A stretch of 64,000 nucleotides of DNA from Thiocystis violascens DSM 198 (GTDB lineage Bacteria; Pseudomonadota; Gammaproteobacteria; Chromatiales; Chromatiaceae), in NCBI RefSeq assembly GCF_000227745.2, contig NC_018012.1:4027412-4091411 (forward strand), read 5' to 3'. The translations under genes and the position numbers were made by a program. Under the pieces are notes generated by a model. The model saw only the letters and a list, made by a program, of their open reading frames with translations. It made no database searches and was not told the origin of the DNA. How positions within the stretch are numbered: the first letter of the stretch is position 1; every line of letters begins with the position of its first letter. This document shows, piece after piece, positions 1 to 8,388 of this stretch.

Positions 1-1970
1 CAGGGGTCGCCGGGGAGGATGCCGGATTCCGCGACGATCTCGGTGCGCGGTTCGAAGACAACGTCATCGGAAGCCACCGATGGCGGCGCGTCGTGGGTCA
101 GGACGGGCTCGGGCGCTTGCCCGTTGGCGGCCGAGAGCGGCAGCAGCAGCGAAAAGCGGGCACCGGCGCCGGGGGCGCTTTCCACGTCGATGCGCCCGCC
201 GAGTAGGGCGGCCAGTTCGCGGCTGATGGAGAGTCCGAGTCCGGTGCCGCCATAGCGGCGTCGCGTGGAGCCGTCGGCCTGTTGGAACGCCTCGAAGATG
301 ATGGACTGTTTGTCCTGGGGAATGCCGATGCCGGTGTCCACCACGCTGATCGCCACCGGCCGTCGCGCGTCCGCGCGCGCCTCGACCATCACCACCACCT
401 GACCGCGATCGGTGAACTTGGCCGCATTCGAGAGAAAGTTCTTGAGGATCTGCCGGAGCTTGTCGCGGTCGGTATAGAGACGCGACACGGCGCGCGGGTC
501 GATCGTCAGGTTCAGTTCCACCGGCTTGCCGGTGAGCAGAGGGCCGACCAGTTCGATCAGTTCAGAAAGCATGGGTCGCAGTTCGACCCAGTCCAGGGCC
601 ACCTTGACATGCCCGGCCTCGATCTGGGAGATGTCGAGAATATTGTCGATCATGGTCCGCAGATCGCGCCCTGCCTCGTGGATCACCTGGGCCTGGCGGC
701 GCTGGCCGGCGTTCAGTCCGCCGGTCTCGGCGGCCAGCATCTTGGAGAGCAGCAGGATCGAATTCAGCGGGGTCCGCAGCTCATGGCTGACGTTGGTCAG
801 GAACTGCGATTTGTAACGGTTGGACTTTTCCAGCTCGCGCGCATGGGCCTGGGCCGCGCGCAGATGTTCGGCGTGGGTTTCCGCCAGGGTGGTGAGTTGT
901 TCGCCCAGTTCGTGAATCTCGCGCGGCCCGCTCCAACTGAAATGCAATGGACGACCGTCGCGCAGGATATGACCGATGCCCCCGGTGAGTTCCTTGCCGA
1001 AGTGCTCGGCGCGCCGGGCGATCCAGCGCGCCAGTACCAGGACCGCGACCACCAGCAGGAAGATGATCGAGAGCACCCGAATCATCAACTCGTTCCGGAA
1101 GGCGTCGATGGGCGAGGGATCGACCTCCCGCCCGACCCAGAGCGGCAGTCCGTCCTCGGTCAGGAACATGGGCAGCCAGAGCATCTGATGGCCCCGAGGG
1201 CCTTTCCAGAGCGCGAGATTGCCGTCCGCGAAGATCTTGGCCAGCCCTGGGAAGGCATCGAAGGCCTCCGGCTTGCCGCTGGCGGGCTGGTTCGGGCGCA
1301 GATAACTGCCGTCCTGGTTGACCCAGAGGGTGTCCCGGTAGAACTGGGCCAGTCCGCCCACGTCCAGGGTCAGGGTGACCGCGCCGCGCGCGTCCTCGGC
1401 CTTCTCGCCGCCGATCGGGCTGACCAGATTCAGGGTCATGAGCTGGCGCGGATCGTCCGCGCCGGCCGCCGGGTCGATGCGGATGCGGCTGACGAGCACT
1501 CCGCCGGGCTGAAGTTCCAGCCCGGCGGACAGGAACTGCCGGTTCGGCGTCTGGGGCGTCTTGGCGGTCGGGCGCCATTCCTGACTCCGGGAGTCGCGCA
1601 CCAGCCAGAAGCGCTCCTGCGCGTCGTCGCCGACGAAGAGAATCTGGATGACGTCGCGCTGATCGGCAAAGATTTGATTGATCCAGGTGGTGTAACGCGC
1701 GCGCGAGAGGTCGATCTGATCCGCGTCGCCCTGTTCGCCCAGAATCAGTCCCGGTTCGGGCAGCTTGGAGAGCAGCCGGATCATTTCATGCCGACTGGCC
1801 AGATGCTGGTCCAGGTCGCGGAAATCGGCCCGCAGATTCTGGAGATACGCCCGTTGATAAAACAGCGTGGTGCGGTCGAGCACCAGCGGCAGATTGATCA
1901 GGAGCGCCAGAATCAGTGGCGTCAGACCGAAGACGAGCAGGAAGAGCAGGATGTAGACGCGCAGCTTCAC
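1..1970 (-). CDS. Membrane sensor histidine kinase, partial (3' end outside window)
   Basis: Two-component sensor kinase running off the left edge. The minus strand translates continuously with TM1 near residues 4-28 (LLFLLVFGLTPLILALL), a periplasmic sensor region of about 260 residues, TM2 (SIIFLLVVAVLVL), then a HisKA domain with phospho-acceptor motif NVSHELRTPLNSILLLSKML and an HATPase with N box (LKNFLSNAAKFT) and G boxes (DTGIGIPQ, GGTGLGLSIS). An in-frame TAG lies 15 codons before the GTG at 1968-1970, the only start available there. After the ATPase the frame continues through an acidic linker to the edge, as in hybrid kinases that go on to receiver domains, so a hybrid kinase is likely but unproven. 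The stop of the peroxiredoxin is 34 bases upstream, so co-transcription is plausible. Confidence 0.85.
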   Translation of the reverse strand, partial: MKLRVYILLFLLVFGLTPLILALLINLPLVLDRTTLFYQRAYLQNLRADFRDLDQHLASRHEMIRLLSKLPEPGLILGEQGDADQIDLSRARYTTWINQIFADQRDVIQILFVGDDAQERFWLVRDSRSQEWRPTAKTPQTPNRQFLSAGLELQPGGVLVSRIRIDPAAGADDPRQLMTLNLVSPIGGEKAEDARGAVTLTLDVGGLAQFYRDTLWVNQDGSYLRPNQPASGKPEAFDAFPGLAKIFADGNLALWKGPRGHQMLWLPMFLTEDGLPLWVGREVDPSPIDAFRNELMIRVLSIIFLLVVAVLVLARWIARRAEHFGKELTGGIGHILRDGRPLHFSWSGPREIHELGEQLTTLAETHAEHLRAAQAHARELEKSNRYKSQFLTNVSHELRTPLNSILLLSKMLAAETGGLNAGQRRQAQVIHEAGRDLRTMIDNILDISQIEAGHVKVALDWVELRPMLSELIELVGPLLTGKPVELNLTIDPRAVSRLYTDRDKLRQILKNFLSNAAKFTDRGQVVVMVEARADARRPVAISVVDTGIGIPQDKQSIIFEAFQQADGSTRRRYGGTGLGLSISRELAALLGGRIDVESAPGAGARFSLLLPLSAANGQAPEPVLTHDAPPSVASDDVVFEPRTEIVAESGILPGDP

Positions 1971-2003
1971 GCGCTGGGGCGGCTCGAAGCGTGGCGACGC
2001 GCG

Positions 2004-2477
2004 CTATCCATCCGACAAGTCCCGCGCCAGTCGGAGGATCTCGCCAGCATGCCCCTTGGGTTTGACGTCGTAGATGGCATGACGGATCAAGCCCTGTTTG
2101 TCGACGACGAAGGTTGAGCGCACGATGCCCATGCGCTTTTCGCCGTGGGCTTCTTTTTCGCGCCAGACCCCATAGGCCTCGCACGCCTCGCCATCGGTGT
2201 CGGAGAGCAGGTGCACGGTCAGCCCGTATTTGTCCCGGAAGGCGCCGTGACTGGTACAGGAATCGCGGCTGATGCCGATGACCTCGGTCTCGGCCTGGTC
2301 GAATTCCGTTTGCAGATCCGTGAATTCCAGCGCCTCCATGGTGCAGCCAGGCGTGTCGTCCTTGGGATAAAAATAGAGGACAGTGTGTCGGCGGCCGATC
2401 AGATCCTCAAGGTTGACCCGCTCCATATCCGCATTGGGTAATGAGAAGAGAGGGGCCAGGTCGCCTGCGTGCAGCAT
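2004..2477 (-). CDS. bcp: Thioredoxin-dependent peroxiredoxin, PrxQ/Bcp type (internal start of the fused frame)
   Basis: A 157-residue peroxiredoxin, the usual Bcp length, reducing hydroperoxides in the cytoplasm. The peroxidatic cysteine is C45 in DDTPGCTMEALEF. Position 50, the resolving cysteine in E. coli Bcp, is leucine, so this enzyme must be 1-Cys or use another cysteine such as the one in SRDSCTSHGAF. The ATG at 2475-2477 has its own GGAG nine bases upstream, supporting separate translation even though no stop separates it from the upstream kinase frame. Confidence 0.8.
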   Translation of the reverse strand: MLHAGDLAPLFSLPNADMERVNLEDLIGRRHTVLYFYPKDDTPGCTMEALEFTDLQTEFDQAETEVIGISRDSCTSHGAFRDKYGLTVHLLSDTDGEACEAYGVWREKEAHGEKRMGIVRSTFVVDKQGLIRHAIYDVKPKGHAGEILRLARDLSDG

Positions 2478-3884
2478 CGTCGAATGCTCCGGTGATAAGG
2501 GTGGTCGAGCGCGAATGTAGGCACCCCTGGCCTGGCCGTCAACTCTCTTGCCGTTGGCCTTGGCGCTCGCGCCCATTTCAATGGCGGGCAGTCTCACCGT
2601 CGCAATGGTTCCGCCGCCGCGGCGCACGTCCAAACGCAGTTCCATCTGGTTGGCCAGTGCCAACTGATGGGCGACCGCCAGACCCAATCCGCTGCCGCCG
2701 GTCTGGCGATTCCGCGAGGCTTCCAGCCGATAATAGGGCATGAGCACCGCGTCGCGTTCGGCGTCCGGAATCCCGGGGCCGCGGTCCAGGATGAAGATCG
2801 CGGGTTGGGGCGCCTGGCAGTCCAGATGGATTTCTACCCGTTCATGGCTGTAGCGGAGCGCATTTTCAAGCAGGTTGCCAAGGATGCGCCGCAGGGCCAG
2901 CGCGTCCACATGATAGTGGCAGCAGGGGCCGCGCCGCCAGACGATGCGGGGTCGGCCGATGACCAGGTCGTCCACCAGCGCGGCTAGGTCCACATCCTCG
3001 CGCCGCCCGGCCCCGAGGCTTTTGCCGAACTCGATGGCCTGGGTAATGAGCGCGTTCATCTCCTCGATGTCGCGCTCCATGCGGGCCACAAGTGCCTGCG
3101 CGGTCCCTTCTGGCAGCATCTCGACCGCCAGTCGCAGGCGCGTCAGAGGGGTGCGCAAATCGTGCGAGATCCCGGTCAGAAGCAGGGTGCGATTGGCCAG
3201 AAGTTCACGGATCTGGCGGCTGGTCTCGTTGAACTGACGGGCCAGATTCGCCAGTTCCGCGGGGCCTGTCTCGGGCAGTGCATGGGGCGAAAACCCCTGC
3301 GCGACCTGTTCGGCGGCCTTGGAGAGTCGTTGCAGCGGCTGGGTGACCCGTCCCGCCAGGATCGCCGCCGTGCCGAGGATAAGGAGCGCCGCGACGCCAA
3401 GGATGACCGACAGCGCCTGCAATGGGCGGGTCCCCAGTCGGCTGCGCGGGAATCCGGTCCAGAGCGTGCCGTCTTCCACGTCCAGCGCCACCCAGAACCA
3501 GCGTTCTCCGTTGGCGACGCTGGTGACGACCTCGATCGGTCGACCGATACGCTCTGCAAGCGCCCGTTTGAACTGACTCAGATAGGGAAAGAAATAGCGC
3601 GTTTGGTCCGCAAGCGGATGTTCCTCGGCGAGTCGGATCTGGTATTCGCGGGCGAGGCGCGTGCGATAATCCTCCCGCAGGCTCGGCGGGAGCTGCTGTA
3701 AGGTTCGGGCCGACAGCACCATGATGCTGGCCAGGTCGGCGGAGGAACGCTGGGCGACGGGGAGCAGCGCGTAAAAGACGATCGCGGAAAAGGTCACCAG
3801 CGCGAAGAGCCCGAAGGTCAGGATCAACGTGAGAAGCGCGCGTCCGAAGAGCGTCGTCGGGACGATCCGTCCAAGCCGGATCAT
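2004..3884 (-). CDS. EnvZ-like sensor kinase fused in frame to a PrxQ/Bcp peroxiredoxin (626 aa)
   Basis: One uninterrupted frame encodes two proteins. Residues 1-about 430 are an EnvZ-class kinase: TM near 14-36, a short periplasmic loop, second TM and HAMP, H box (TGISHDLRTPLTRLRLAVEM), N box (LGNLLENALRYS) and G boxes (DRGPGIP, GSGLGLAVAH). A linker of about 40 residues without a stop leads into a complete Bcp domain (470-626). The linker is compositionally poor and looks like former intergenic DNA. The kinase start overlaps the ompR stop by 4 bases, so kinase and regulator are coupled. Either a true fusion is made, or the kinase has lost its stop and the peroxiredoxin is also made from its own start at 2477. 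The kinase assignment is firm; whether the fusion exists as a protein is open. Confidence 0.8.
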   Translation of the reverse strand: MIRLGRIVPTTLFGRALLTLILTFGLFALVTFSAIVFYALLPVAQRSSADLASIMVLSARTLQQLPPSLREDYRTRLAREYQIRLAEEHPLADQTRYFFPYLSQFKRALAERIGRPIEVVTSVANGERWFWVALDVEDGTLWTGFPRSRLGTRPLQALSVILGVAALLILGTAAILAGRVTQPLQRLSKAAEQVAQGFSPHALPETGPAELANLARQFNETSRQIRELLANRTLLLTGISHDLRTPLTRLRLAVEMLPEGTAQALVARMERDIEEMNALITQAIEFGKSLGAGRREDVDLAALVDDLVIGRPRIVWRRGPCCHYHVDALALRRILGNLLENALRYSHERVEIHLDCQAPQPAIFILDRGPGIPDAERDAVLMPYYRLEASRNRQTGGSGLGLAVAHQLALANQMELRLDVRRGGGTIATVRLPAIEMGASAKANGKRVDGQARGAYIRARPPLSPEHSTMLHAGDLAPLFSLPNADMERVNLEDLIGRRHTVLYFYPKDDTPGCTMEALEFTDLQTEFDQAETEVIGISRDSCTSHGAFRDKYGLTVHLLSDTDGEACEAYGVWREKEAHGEKRMGIVRSTFVVDKQGLIRHAIYDVKPKGHAGEILRLARDLSDG

Positions 3885-4597
3885 GAGTCTCCCATCGGCG
3901 TAAACATATAGCCCTTGCCCCAGATGGTGCGGATGTAGCGAGGTTGTTTGATCTCGGGTTCGATCTTGGCCCGCAACCGGGCAATTTGCACGTCGATGCT
4001 ACGGTCGAAAGGCGAACGCTCGTTACCTTTCAGCAGATCCAGTAACCGATCGCGGTTCAACACCCGGTCCGGATGCTCGGCCAGCACCAGCAACAGATCG
4101 AACTCGCCGCTGGTCAGGCTGACCGGTCGATGGTGGCAAAGCAGTTCATGCTGGAGTGGATCGAGCCGGTAGGGGCCAAAGTGGATGATGCCGTCTCTTC
4201 GCGAGACTTCTTCCTGCACGCTCGGTACGCGGCGGCGCATCACGGCGCGGATGCGCGCCAGCAATTCCCGAGGGTTGAAGGGCTTGGCCAGATAGTCGTC
4301 GGCGCCAACCTCCAGGCCGACGATCCGATCGACGTCATCCCCGCGCGCCGACAACATGATGATCGGCAGATCGGCCTGGGTGCGCAGACGCCGGGCGATC
4401 GTCAGCCCGTCCTCGCCGGGCAGCATCAAGTCCAGAATGATCAGGTCCGTCTCGTGCCCGGCCAGCCAGGCGTCCATGGCGCGGCCATCCTCGGCACCGC
4501 CAACGCTGAAGCCTTCGCGGGCCAGATAATCGGTCAATAGGGCGCGCAAGCCAGAGTCATCGTCGACGACCAGGATTCGCATCGGGTGTTCAGGCAT
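3881..4597 (-). CDS. ompR: OmpR-family response regulator
   Basis: A 238-residue response regulator. The receiver domain has the acidic pocket VVDDD (residues 10-14), phospho-acceptor D56 in ILDLMLPGEDG, and the conserved Lys in AKPFNPRELLARI. The C-terminal winged helix (about 140-235) carries LTSGEFDLLLVLAEHP, FDRSIDVQIARLRAKIE and IRTIWGKGYMF, which match OmpR closely. It overlaps the downstream EnvZ-like kinase by 4 bases (ATGA), the standard ompR-envZ arrangement. An ATG five codons in (MRILVVDDD) is an alternative start. Targets cannot be told from the sequence. Confidence 0.92.
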   Translation of the reverse strand: MPEHPMRILVVDDDSGLRALLTDYLAREGFSVGGAEDGRAMDAWLAGHETDLIILDLMLPGEDGLTIARRLRTQADLPIIMLSARGDDVDRIVGLEVGADDYLAKPFNPRELLARIRAVMRRRVPSVQEEVSRRDGIIHFGPYRLDPLQHELLCHHRPVSLTSGEFDLLLVLAEHPDRVLNRDRLLDLLKGNERSPFDRSIDVQIARLRAKIEPEIKQPRYIRTIWGKGYMFTPMGDS

Positions 4598-4893
4598 GTC
4601 GAAACAGCGCTCCGCACAGGCGTTAAACCGCGTCTGCTCCGGCGGTCATGGATTTGTATCAACCCAGACAAACGTCCGAGACGACGCGGATCGCTCTGGG
4701 CGGGGTTTGGGATGGACCGAAACAATTTGATACAATATTAGCAGATACCGAAATACTCTGTTAATACCGATCCGGTAAACTCACTTACGATTTCATGCCT
4801 GCAGGCCGCAACCTTTGGCCAAACTGCTGGGAAGGTTCTGGCGCTCGGTAAGGTCATGGAGCTTTTTTTCCCATTGACTCTGGAGACGAACGC
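4598..4893. other. Divergent intergenic region between ompR and the small membrane gene
   Basis: No gene is seen. It contains AT-richer stretches (about 4727-4800) able to hold promoters for ompR leftward and the small ORF rightward. No operator could be assigned. Confidence 0.4.
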
Positions 4894-5004
4894 ATGAGCT
4901 TCGACGCACTGACAATCGCCGGTATTTCGGCGGCCATCCTTTGCGGCGGCTTTCTGGTTGCCTTGGTCAACCGCAATGGTGGAACGCGCTCTTCCAAGCG
5001 CTAA
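4894..5004 (+). CDS. Small single-span membrane protein (36 aa)
   Basis: ATG at 4894 is preceded by GGAG (4882-4885). The 36 residues start MSFDALTIAGISAAILCGGF, continue through a hydrophobic span of about 20 residues (LTIAGISAAILCGGFLVALV), and end in a basic tail RNGGTRSSKR. That is the shape of a bitopic small protein with a positively charged C-terminus. No family is recognised. It stands alone between ompR and the TPR gene. Such proteins often modulate a larger membrane complex, but nothing here identifies a partner. Confidence 0.5.
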   Translation: MSFDALTIAGISAAILCGGFLVALVNRNGGTRSSKR

Positions 5005-5138
5005 TCCGGCGCTCGACATGCCGGCTACCCACAATGAGAGTGCAGCCGATTCGGTGCACTCATCGCAATCCACCGGTTGAAACCTCCCCCTTCAGGACGA
5101 TCATGCCCACGCAAGCAGGGTAATCCCTTCCGTGCCGC

Positions 5139-5219
5139 GTCGCCCGGCTAAGCCGGGCGCGGATTGAAACAACGATATCCTTTTTCGGCAGCAAGCCAAT
5201 TGGGTCGCCGCGGCAGCCA
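5139..5219 (+). CRISPR. Solitary type I-C-like CRISPR repeat with one spacer-length gap and a possible decayed second repeat
   Basis: A 32-base unit at 5139-5170 begins GTCGCCCGGC, has a perfect 8-base stem (5141-5148 with 5152-5159) around a 3-base loop, and ends GCGGATTGAAAC. This is the architecture of type I-C repeats (GTCGC, stem, GTGGATTGAAAC). After 33 bases (5171-5203) a segment at 5204 restarts GTCGCC and continues GCGGCAGCC, resembling only the 5' half of the repeat, as in degenerate terminal repeats. There is no third repeat and no cas gene in the window. An isolated relic or solo array is the best reading. Confidence 0.55.
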
Positions 5220-5295
5220 CACACCCTGTCGTTGCGGCCATTTTTTTCGATCCGCCGCGATGTCTGATCCGTTCGCCATCGATTCGCGAACCATC

Positions 5296-5315
5296 GTTTG
5301 CCCGCGCGGGCAAAC
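5296..5315. repeat. Perfect 20-base palindrome
   Basis: The two ten-base arms read GTTTGCCCGC / GCGGGCAAAC with no loop. It lies in the untranslated stretch before the TPR gene, downstream of the CRISPR-like repeat. It could be a dimeric operator or a REP-like hairpin; no poly-T follows, so it is not a typical terminator. Confidence 0.4.
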
Positions 5316-5424
5316 TCGGGTTGAGGAATGTGCCATGCCAGCCATGCCGGATGCGGTTTAGCGTTTGACAGTGGCCGGTCTGGTTTCTAGGATCGAACGA
5401 CTTTTCACGTTTCTCGTTCCTCCC

Positions 5425-5994
5425 ATGCCAAAACTCTCCCCTCTGCACTGGTTGGCGTTCGCGGCCTTGCTGTTTTTCTATGGTTTTACGGTCTTTGCCC
5501 TGACCCGCGACTATTATTTACGCCACCCCACGCGCCCGGTCGCCGCCCAGAGCCCGTCCAGCCCTAATTCGGCATCCGGCGCGCTCTCGCAAGTCGGCGG
5601 CAGCGCCATTCCGGAGTCGATCGCCGAGACCAACCCCGAGCTGCTGCATCAGCGCGCAGATCAGCTTTTCGTCGAACAGCGTTACGCCGAAGCCGTGGCG
5701 GTGTATCGGCGGATCCTCGAATTGAGTCCGGAAGACGCGGAGGCACACAACGATCTCGGGCTGGCTCTCCTATACACCGGCGATCAAGCGGGCGCAATCG
5801 CGAGTTTGAAGGCGGCGGTGGCAAAGGATCCCACGCTACAGCGGCCCTGGCTGACGTTCGGGTTCGTCAATCTGCAAACCGGCAACCGGGCCGAGGCACA
5901 AGAGGCGCTGGAGCGTGCGCGCGACCTCGATCCCAACAGCGAGATCGGAAAGGAGGCCGTGCGACTCCTGGGCATCCTGGCCGCACAGCAGTGA
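5425..5994 (+). CDS. Membrane-anchored TPR protein
   Basis: A 189-residue protein with one N-terminal membrane span (LHWLAFAALLFFYGFTVFAL), a low-complexity linker, then at least two tetratricopeptide repeats (AEAVAVYRRILELSPEDAEAH; AGAIASLKAAVAKDPTLQRP; and a third EAQEALERARDLDPNS). TPRs mediate protein-protein contact, here probably on the periplasmic face. The frame stays open to a TTG at 5365, which would add 20 residues. ATG 5425 was preferred because it places the span close to the N-terminus, but no clear ribosome binding site settles it. Confidence 0.65.
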   Translation: MPKLSPLHWLAFAALLFFYGFTVFALTRDYYLRHPTRPVAAQSPSSPNSASGALSQVGGSAIPESIAETNPELLHQRADQLFVEQRYAEAVAVYRRILELSPEDAEAHNDLGLALLYTGDQAGAIASLKAAVAKDPTLQRPWLTFGFVNLQTGNRAEAQEALERARDLDPNSEIGKEAVRLLGILAAQQ

Positions 5995-6085
5995 TGCCGA
6001 ACCGTATCCGGTGGTATGACTGGCTGCGGTTCGGTCTCGCCTGATTTCGGCGCGCGGGCTTGCTGTCTGGCGACTCGCCGATCGG

Positions 6086-6688
6086 TCAGGCGCGGTCTGT
6101 CATTCGCTGCGCGAGCGCGACCGTGTAATGCGCACCCTGTTTGAGCTTGTCGTAATTGCCGAAGACCTCGGTCAGGTTGCGTTTCATGTACTGGCGCAGA
6201 CCGTTGATGGTGACGAGATAGATCCGACCGCCCGGCCGCAAGCGGGCATGGGCGTCATGCAGCAGGATCGCCAGCAGTTCCTTGCCGACCTTGGCCGGGA
6301 CGTTGCTCGCGATCAGATCGAACTCCCGTCCCGGCTCGATCTGGTCGAAGCCGTTGCTGAGTTGGGCCTCGGCATTGCCGATCCCGTTGAGCCGGACGTT
6401 GCGCTGGGCGTAATCGACCGCGACAAAATCCTTGTCGACCATCAGTGTGCGTCCCTGGGGCGCCAGGGTGGCCAGGGCCAGACCGATCGGACCATAGCCG
6501 CAGCCGAGATCCAGGCAATCGTCGCCAGGTTCGACGCGCAGATGACTCAGCAGCAGCCGCGTCCCTTCATCGAGTTCGCGGGGCGAAAACAGCCCCCAGG
6601 TACTCTGAAGCGTCAGGGTGCGTCCGCCAAGTTCGGCGCTGAATTCAATGTCCCGGCGCAGGCCGGCGAGTTGTTCGGATGTGAGCAT
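6086..6688 (-). CDS. Class I SAM-dependent methyltransferase (RsmC-like small methyltransferase)
   Basis: The 200 residues carry SAM motif I in DCLDLGCGYGPIGLALA, an acidic motif II (LMVDKDFVAVDYA) and a motif IV-like SNVPAKVGKELL in place of the NPPY/F seen in base-modifying enzymes. The layout matches the MTS (methyltransferase small) family that includes the 16S rRNA G1207 enzyme RsmC, but only the catalytic half is present. Substrate is therefore uncertain: rRNA or a small molecule. It is transcribed divergently from the hydrogenase maturation genes and is probably unrelated to them. Confidence 0.75.
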   Translation of the reverse strand: MLTSEQLAGLRRDIEFSAELGGRTLTLQSTWGLFSPRELDEGTRLLLSHLRVEPGDDCLDLGCGYGPIGLALATLAPQGRTLMVDKDFVAVDYAQRNVRLNGIGNAEAQLSNGFDQIEPGREFDLIASNVPAKVGKELLAILLHDAHARLRPGGRIYLVTINGLRQYMKRNLTEVFGNYDKLKQGAHYTVALAQRMTDRA

Positions 6689-6825
6689 GGTTGCGGGGCG
6701 CTTGCGAGTCGTCTTGAGGTTAGGTTGGGACCGTCGTATGAGCCGACGAAGTCTGGGGTTTGAGGCGGGATCGATCGGTTACACTGGCGGTTCGTTGCTC
6801 ACCGAAAAGAATCCTCGCGTACAGC

Positions 6826-8016
6826 ATGTCCGATCCGGCCGGCACGCTCAACATTCAGTTGGAACGAACCTCGCGGGGTCTGGCCTGTCGGATCGCCTCG
6901 ACCCGACCGGTCACGGCGGCTGACCGGTTCGCCGGTCGTGCGCCCGCGGCGACTGCCGCCCTTTTGCCCCTGCTGTATTCCATTTGCGCCAAGGCTCAGG
7001 CGTTTGCCTGTGTCGCGTCGCTGGAGGGGGCCAGCGGCCGGCTCCCCGCGCCGGCGGTCGTTGCGCGTCGCCAGCGGATGGTCTCGATCGAGACCATCCG
7101 CGAACATCTGTGGCGCATCCTGCTCGATTGGCCGCGCTTGTTGGGCGAGACGCCGGATCGCGCGACCATGGCGAAGATTCTCTCCCTGGTCAAGGAACTG
7201 TTCAGGTTGTCCGATTCAGATGGCGATCTGTTTCGCCCCGGCGCAAGTTCCGCCGCCCTGGATCGGCGTGGCGATGCGCGCGTGCTGGCCGACCTCGACG
7301 ACCTTCTCGCGCGGCAGGTGTTCGGAGCGCCCCCCAACCGATGGCTGGACGAGGTGCGCGATGGCGGAAGTTTCGACCGCTGGCTGGGGAGAGTCGACAC
7401 CTGCGCGGCCCGATTGCTGCGCGGGCTGCTCGACGCCGACGAGGCAACGCTCGGTCAGGCGGACGTGGCCGGGTTGCCGGAGCTTCGGGACGCGGATCTG
7501 ATCGCCCTGATCGACGCTCCCGAGGGTGCGGACTTTCTCGCCCGTCCCACCTGGGACGGCGTCGCTCGGGAAACCAGCCCCTTTACCCGTCGCGCCGGTT
7601 GCGGGCTGATTCGGGATCTGATCGACCGCCACGGTCGCGGCCTGCTGTCGCGTCTGGCGGCGCAACTGCTGGAAGTGGCGCTGCTGCTCGCGGAGGTCCG
7701 CCGTGAACGGGCGGATGAGATGCCTACCCCGTTTCTCCCGCCCGCACCGATGATGGCGGGGACCGGAATCGGCCGTGCCGACGCGGCCCGCGGACTCCTG
7801 GTGCATCTGGCGCGGGTGGAACGAGAGCAGGTGACGAAGTACCGCATTCTGGCGCCGACGGAATGGAATTTTCATCCGCAGGGCATCCTGGCGCACAGTC
7901 TCGCAGCCTTGCCGGATGCCGCGGACGACGTCTTAAGACGGCAGGCCGAACTTCTGATCATGGCCACCGATCCCTGCGTCGCGTTCGATCTGACGCTGTC
8001 CGAGCCCCGTGCCTGA
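6826..8016 (+). CDS. hupK: Hydrogenase expression/formation protein HupK
   Basis: About 396 residues. The N-terminus (RIASTRPVTAADRFAGRAP, then LLPLLYSICAKAQAFACVAS) and the C-terminal DPCVAFDLTLSEPRA resemble the [NiFe] hydrogenase large subunit with the metal-binding cysteines mostly lost, the hallmark of HupK/HoxV. This family acts in assembly of the Fe(CN)2CO cofactor for the uptake hydrogenase. It heads the run hupK-hypC-hypD-X-hypE, supporting the call. ATG 6826 is chosen over the longer open frame from 6760 because homology starts there. No signal peptide. Confidence 0.75.
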   Translation: MSDPAGTLNIQLERTSRGLACRIASTRPVTAADRFAGRAPAATAALLPLLYSICAKAQAFACVASLEGASGRLPAPAVVARRQRMVSIETIREHLWRILLDWPRLLGETPDRATMAKILSLVKELFRLSDSDGDLFRPGASSAALDRRGDARVLADLDDLLARQVFGAPPNRWLDEVRDGGSFDRWLGRVDTCAARLLRGLLDADEATLGQADVAGLPELRDADLIALIDAPEGADFLARPTWDGVARETSPFTRRAGCGLIRDLIDRHGRGLLSRLAAQLLEVALLLAEVRRERADEMPTPFLPPAPMMAGTGIGRADAARGLLVHLARVEREQVTKYRILAPTEWNFHPQGILAHSLAALPDAADDVLRRQAELLIMATDPCVAFDLTLSEPRA

Positions 8017-8109
8017 CGTGAAAGAATGGCGCCATCGGGGTCGGGTTTCGCGCGGATCGCCCGCACCTCTTTCCCACGCCAACGCTCATCACATTCCGAG
8101 GTTTGTCCC

Positions 8110-8388
8110 ATGTGCCTAGCCATTCCAGCCAGGATTACCCAGATCGACGCGGCAGGGGAGAACGCGCTGGTCGCCATCGGTGCCGTCACCAAGGAAATTT
8201 CGCTGGCCTTGGTCAACGATGCGGCCGTCGGCGATTACGTGCTGGTGCATGTGGGGTATGCCCTGAATAAGCTCAGCGAGGAGGAGGCGGAATACACGTT
8301 GCGGCTGATCGAGGAGATCGGCCTGTTCGATGAGATGCAGGACACCGCAATCCTGGCGAGCGAGCCTCCCACGGGGCATCAGGCATGA
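8110..8388 (+). CDS. hypC: Hydrogenase maturation chaperone HypC
   Basis: A 92-residue protein beginning MCLAIPARI, the invariant HypC N-terminus whose Cys2 binds the iron centre with HypD and hands it to the large-subunit precursor. The OB-fold core follows (AAVGDYVLVHVGYALNKLSEEEA). The start is fixed by the MCLAIP motif. It overlaps hypD by 4 bases (ATGA), indicating coupled translation of partners that form a complex. Confidence 0.95.
   Translation: MCLAIPARITQIDAAGENALVAIGAVTKEISLALVNDAAVGDYVLVHVGYALNKLSEEEAEYTLRLIEEIGLFDEMQDTAILASEPPTGHQA

Noticed and set aside
282..2117. 611-codon open frame on the plus strand
   Set aside because: Antisense shadow of the sensor kinase and peroxiredoxin; the minus strand carries recognisable kinase motifs throughout.
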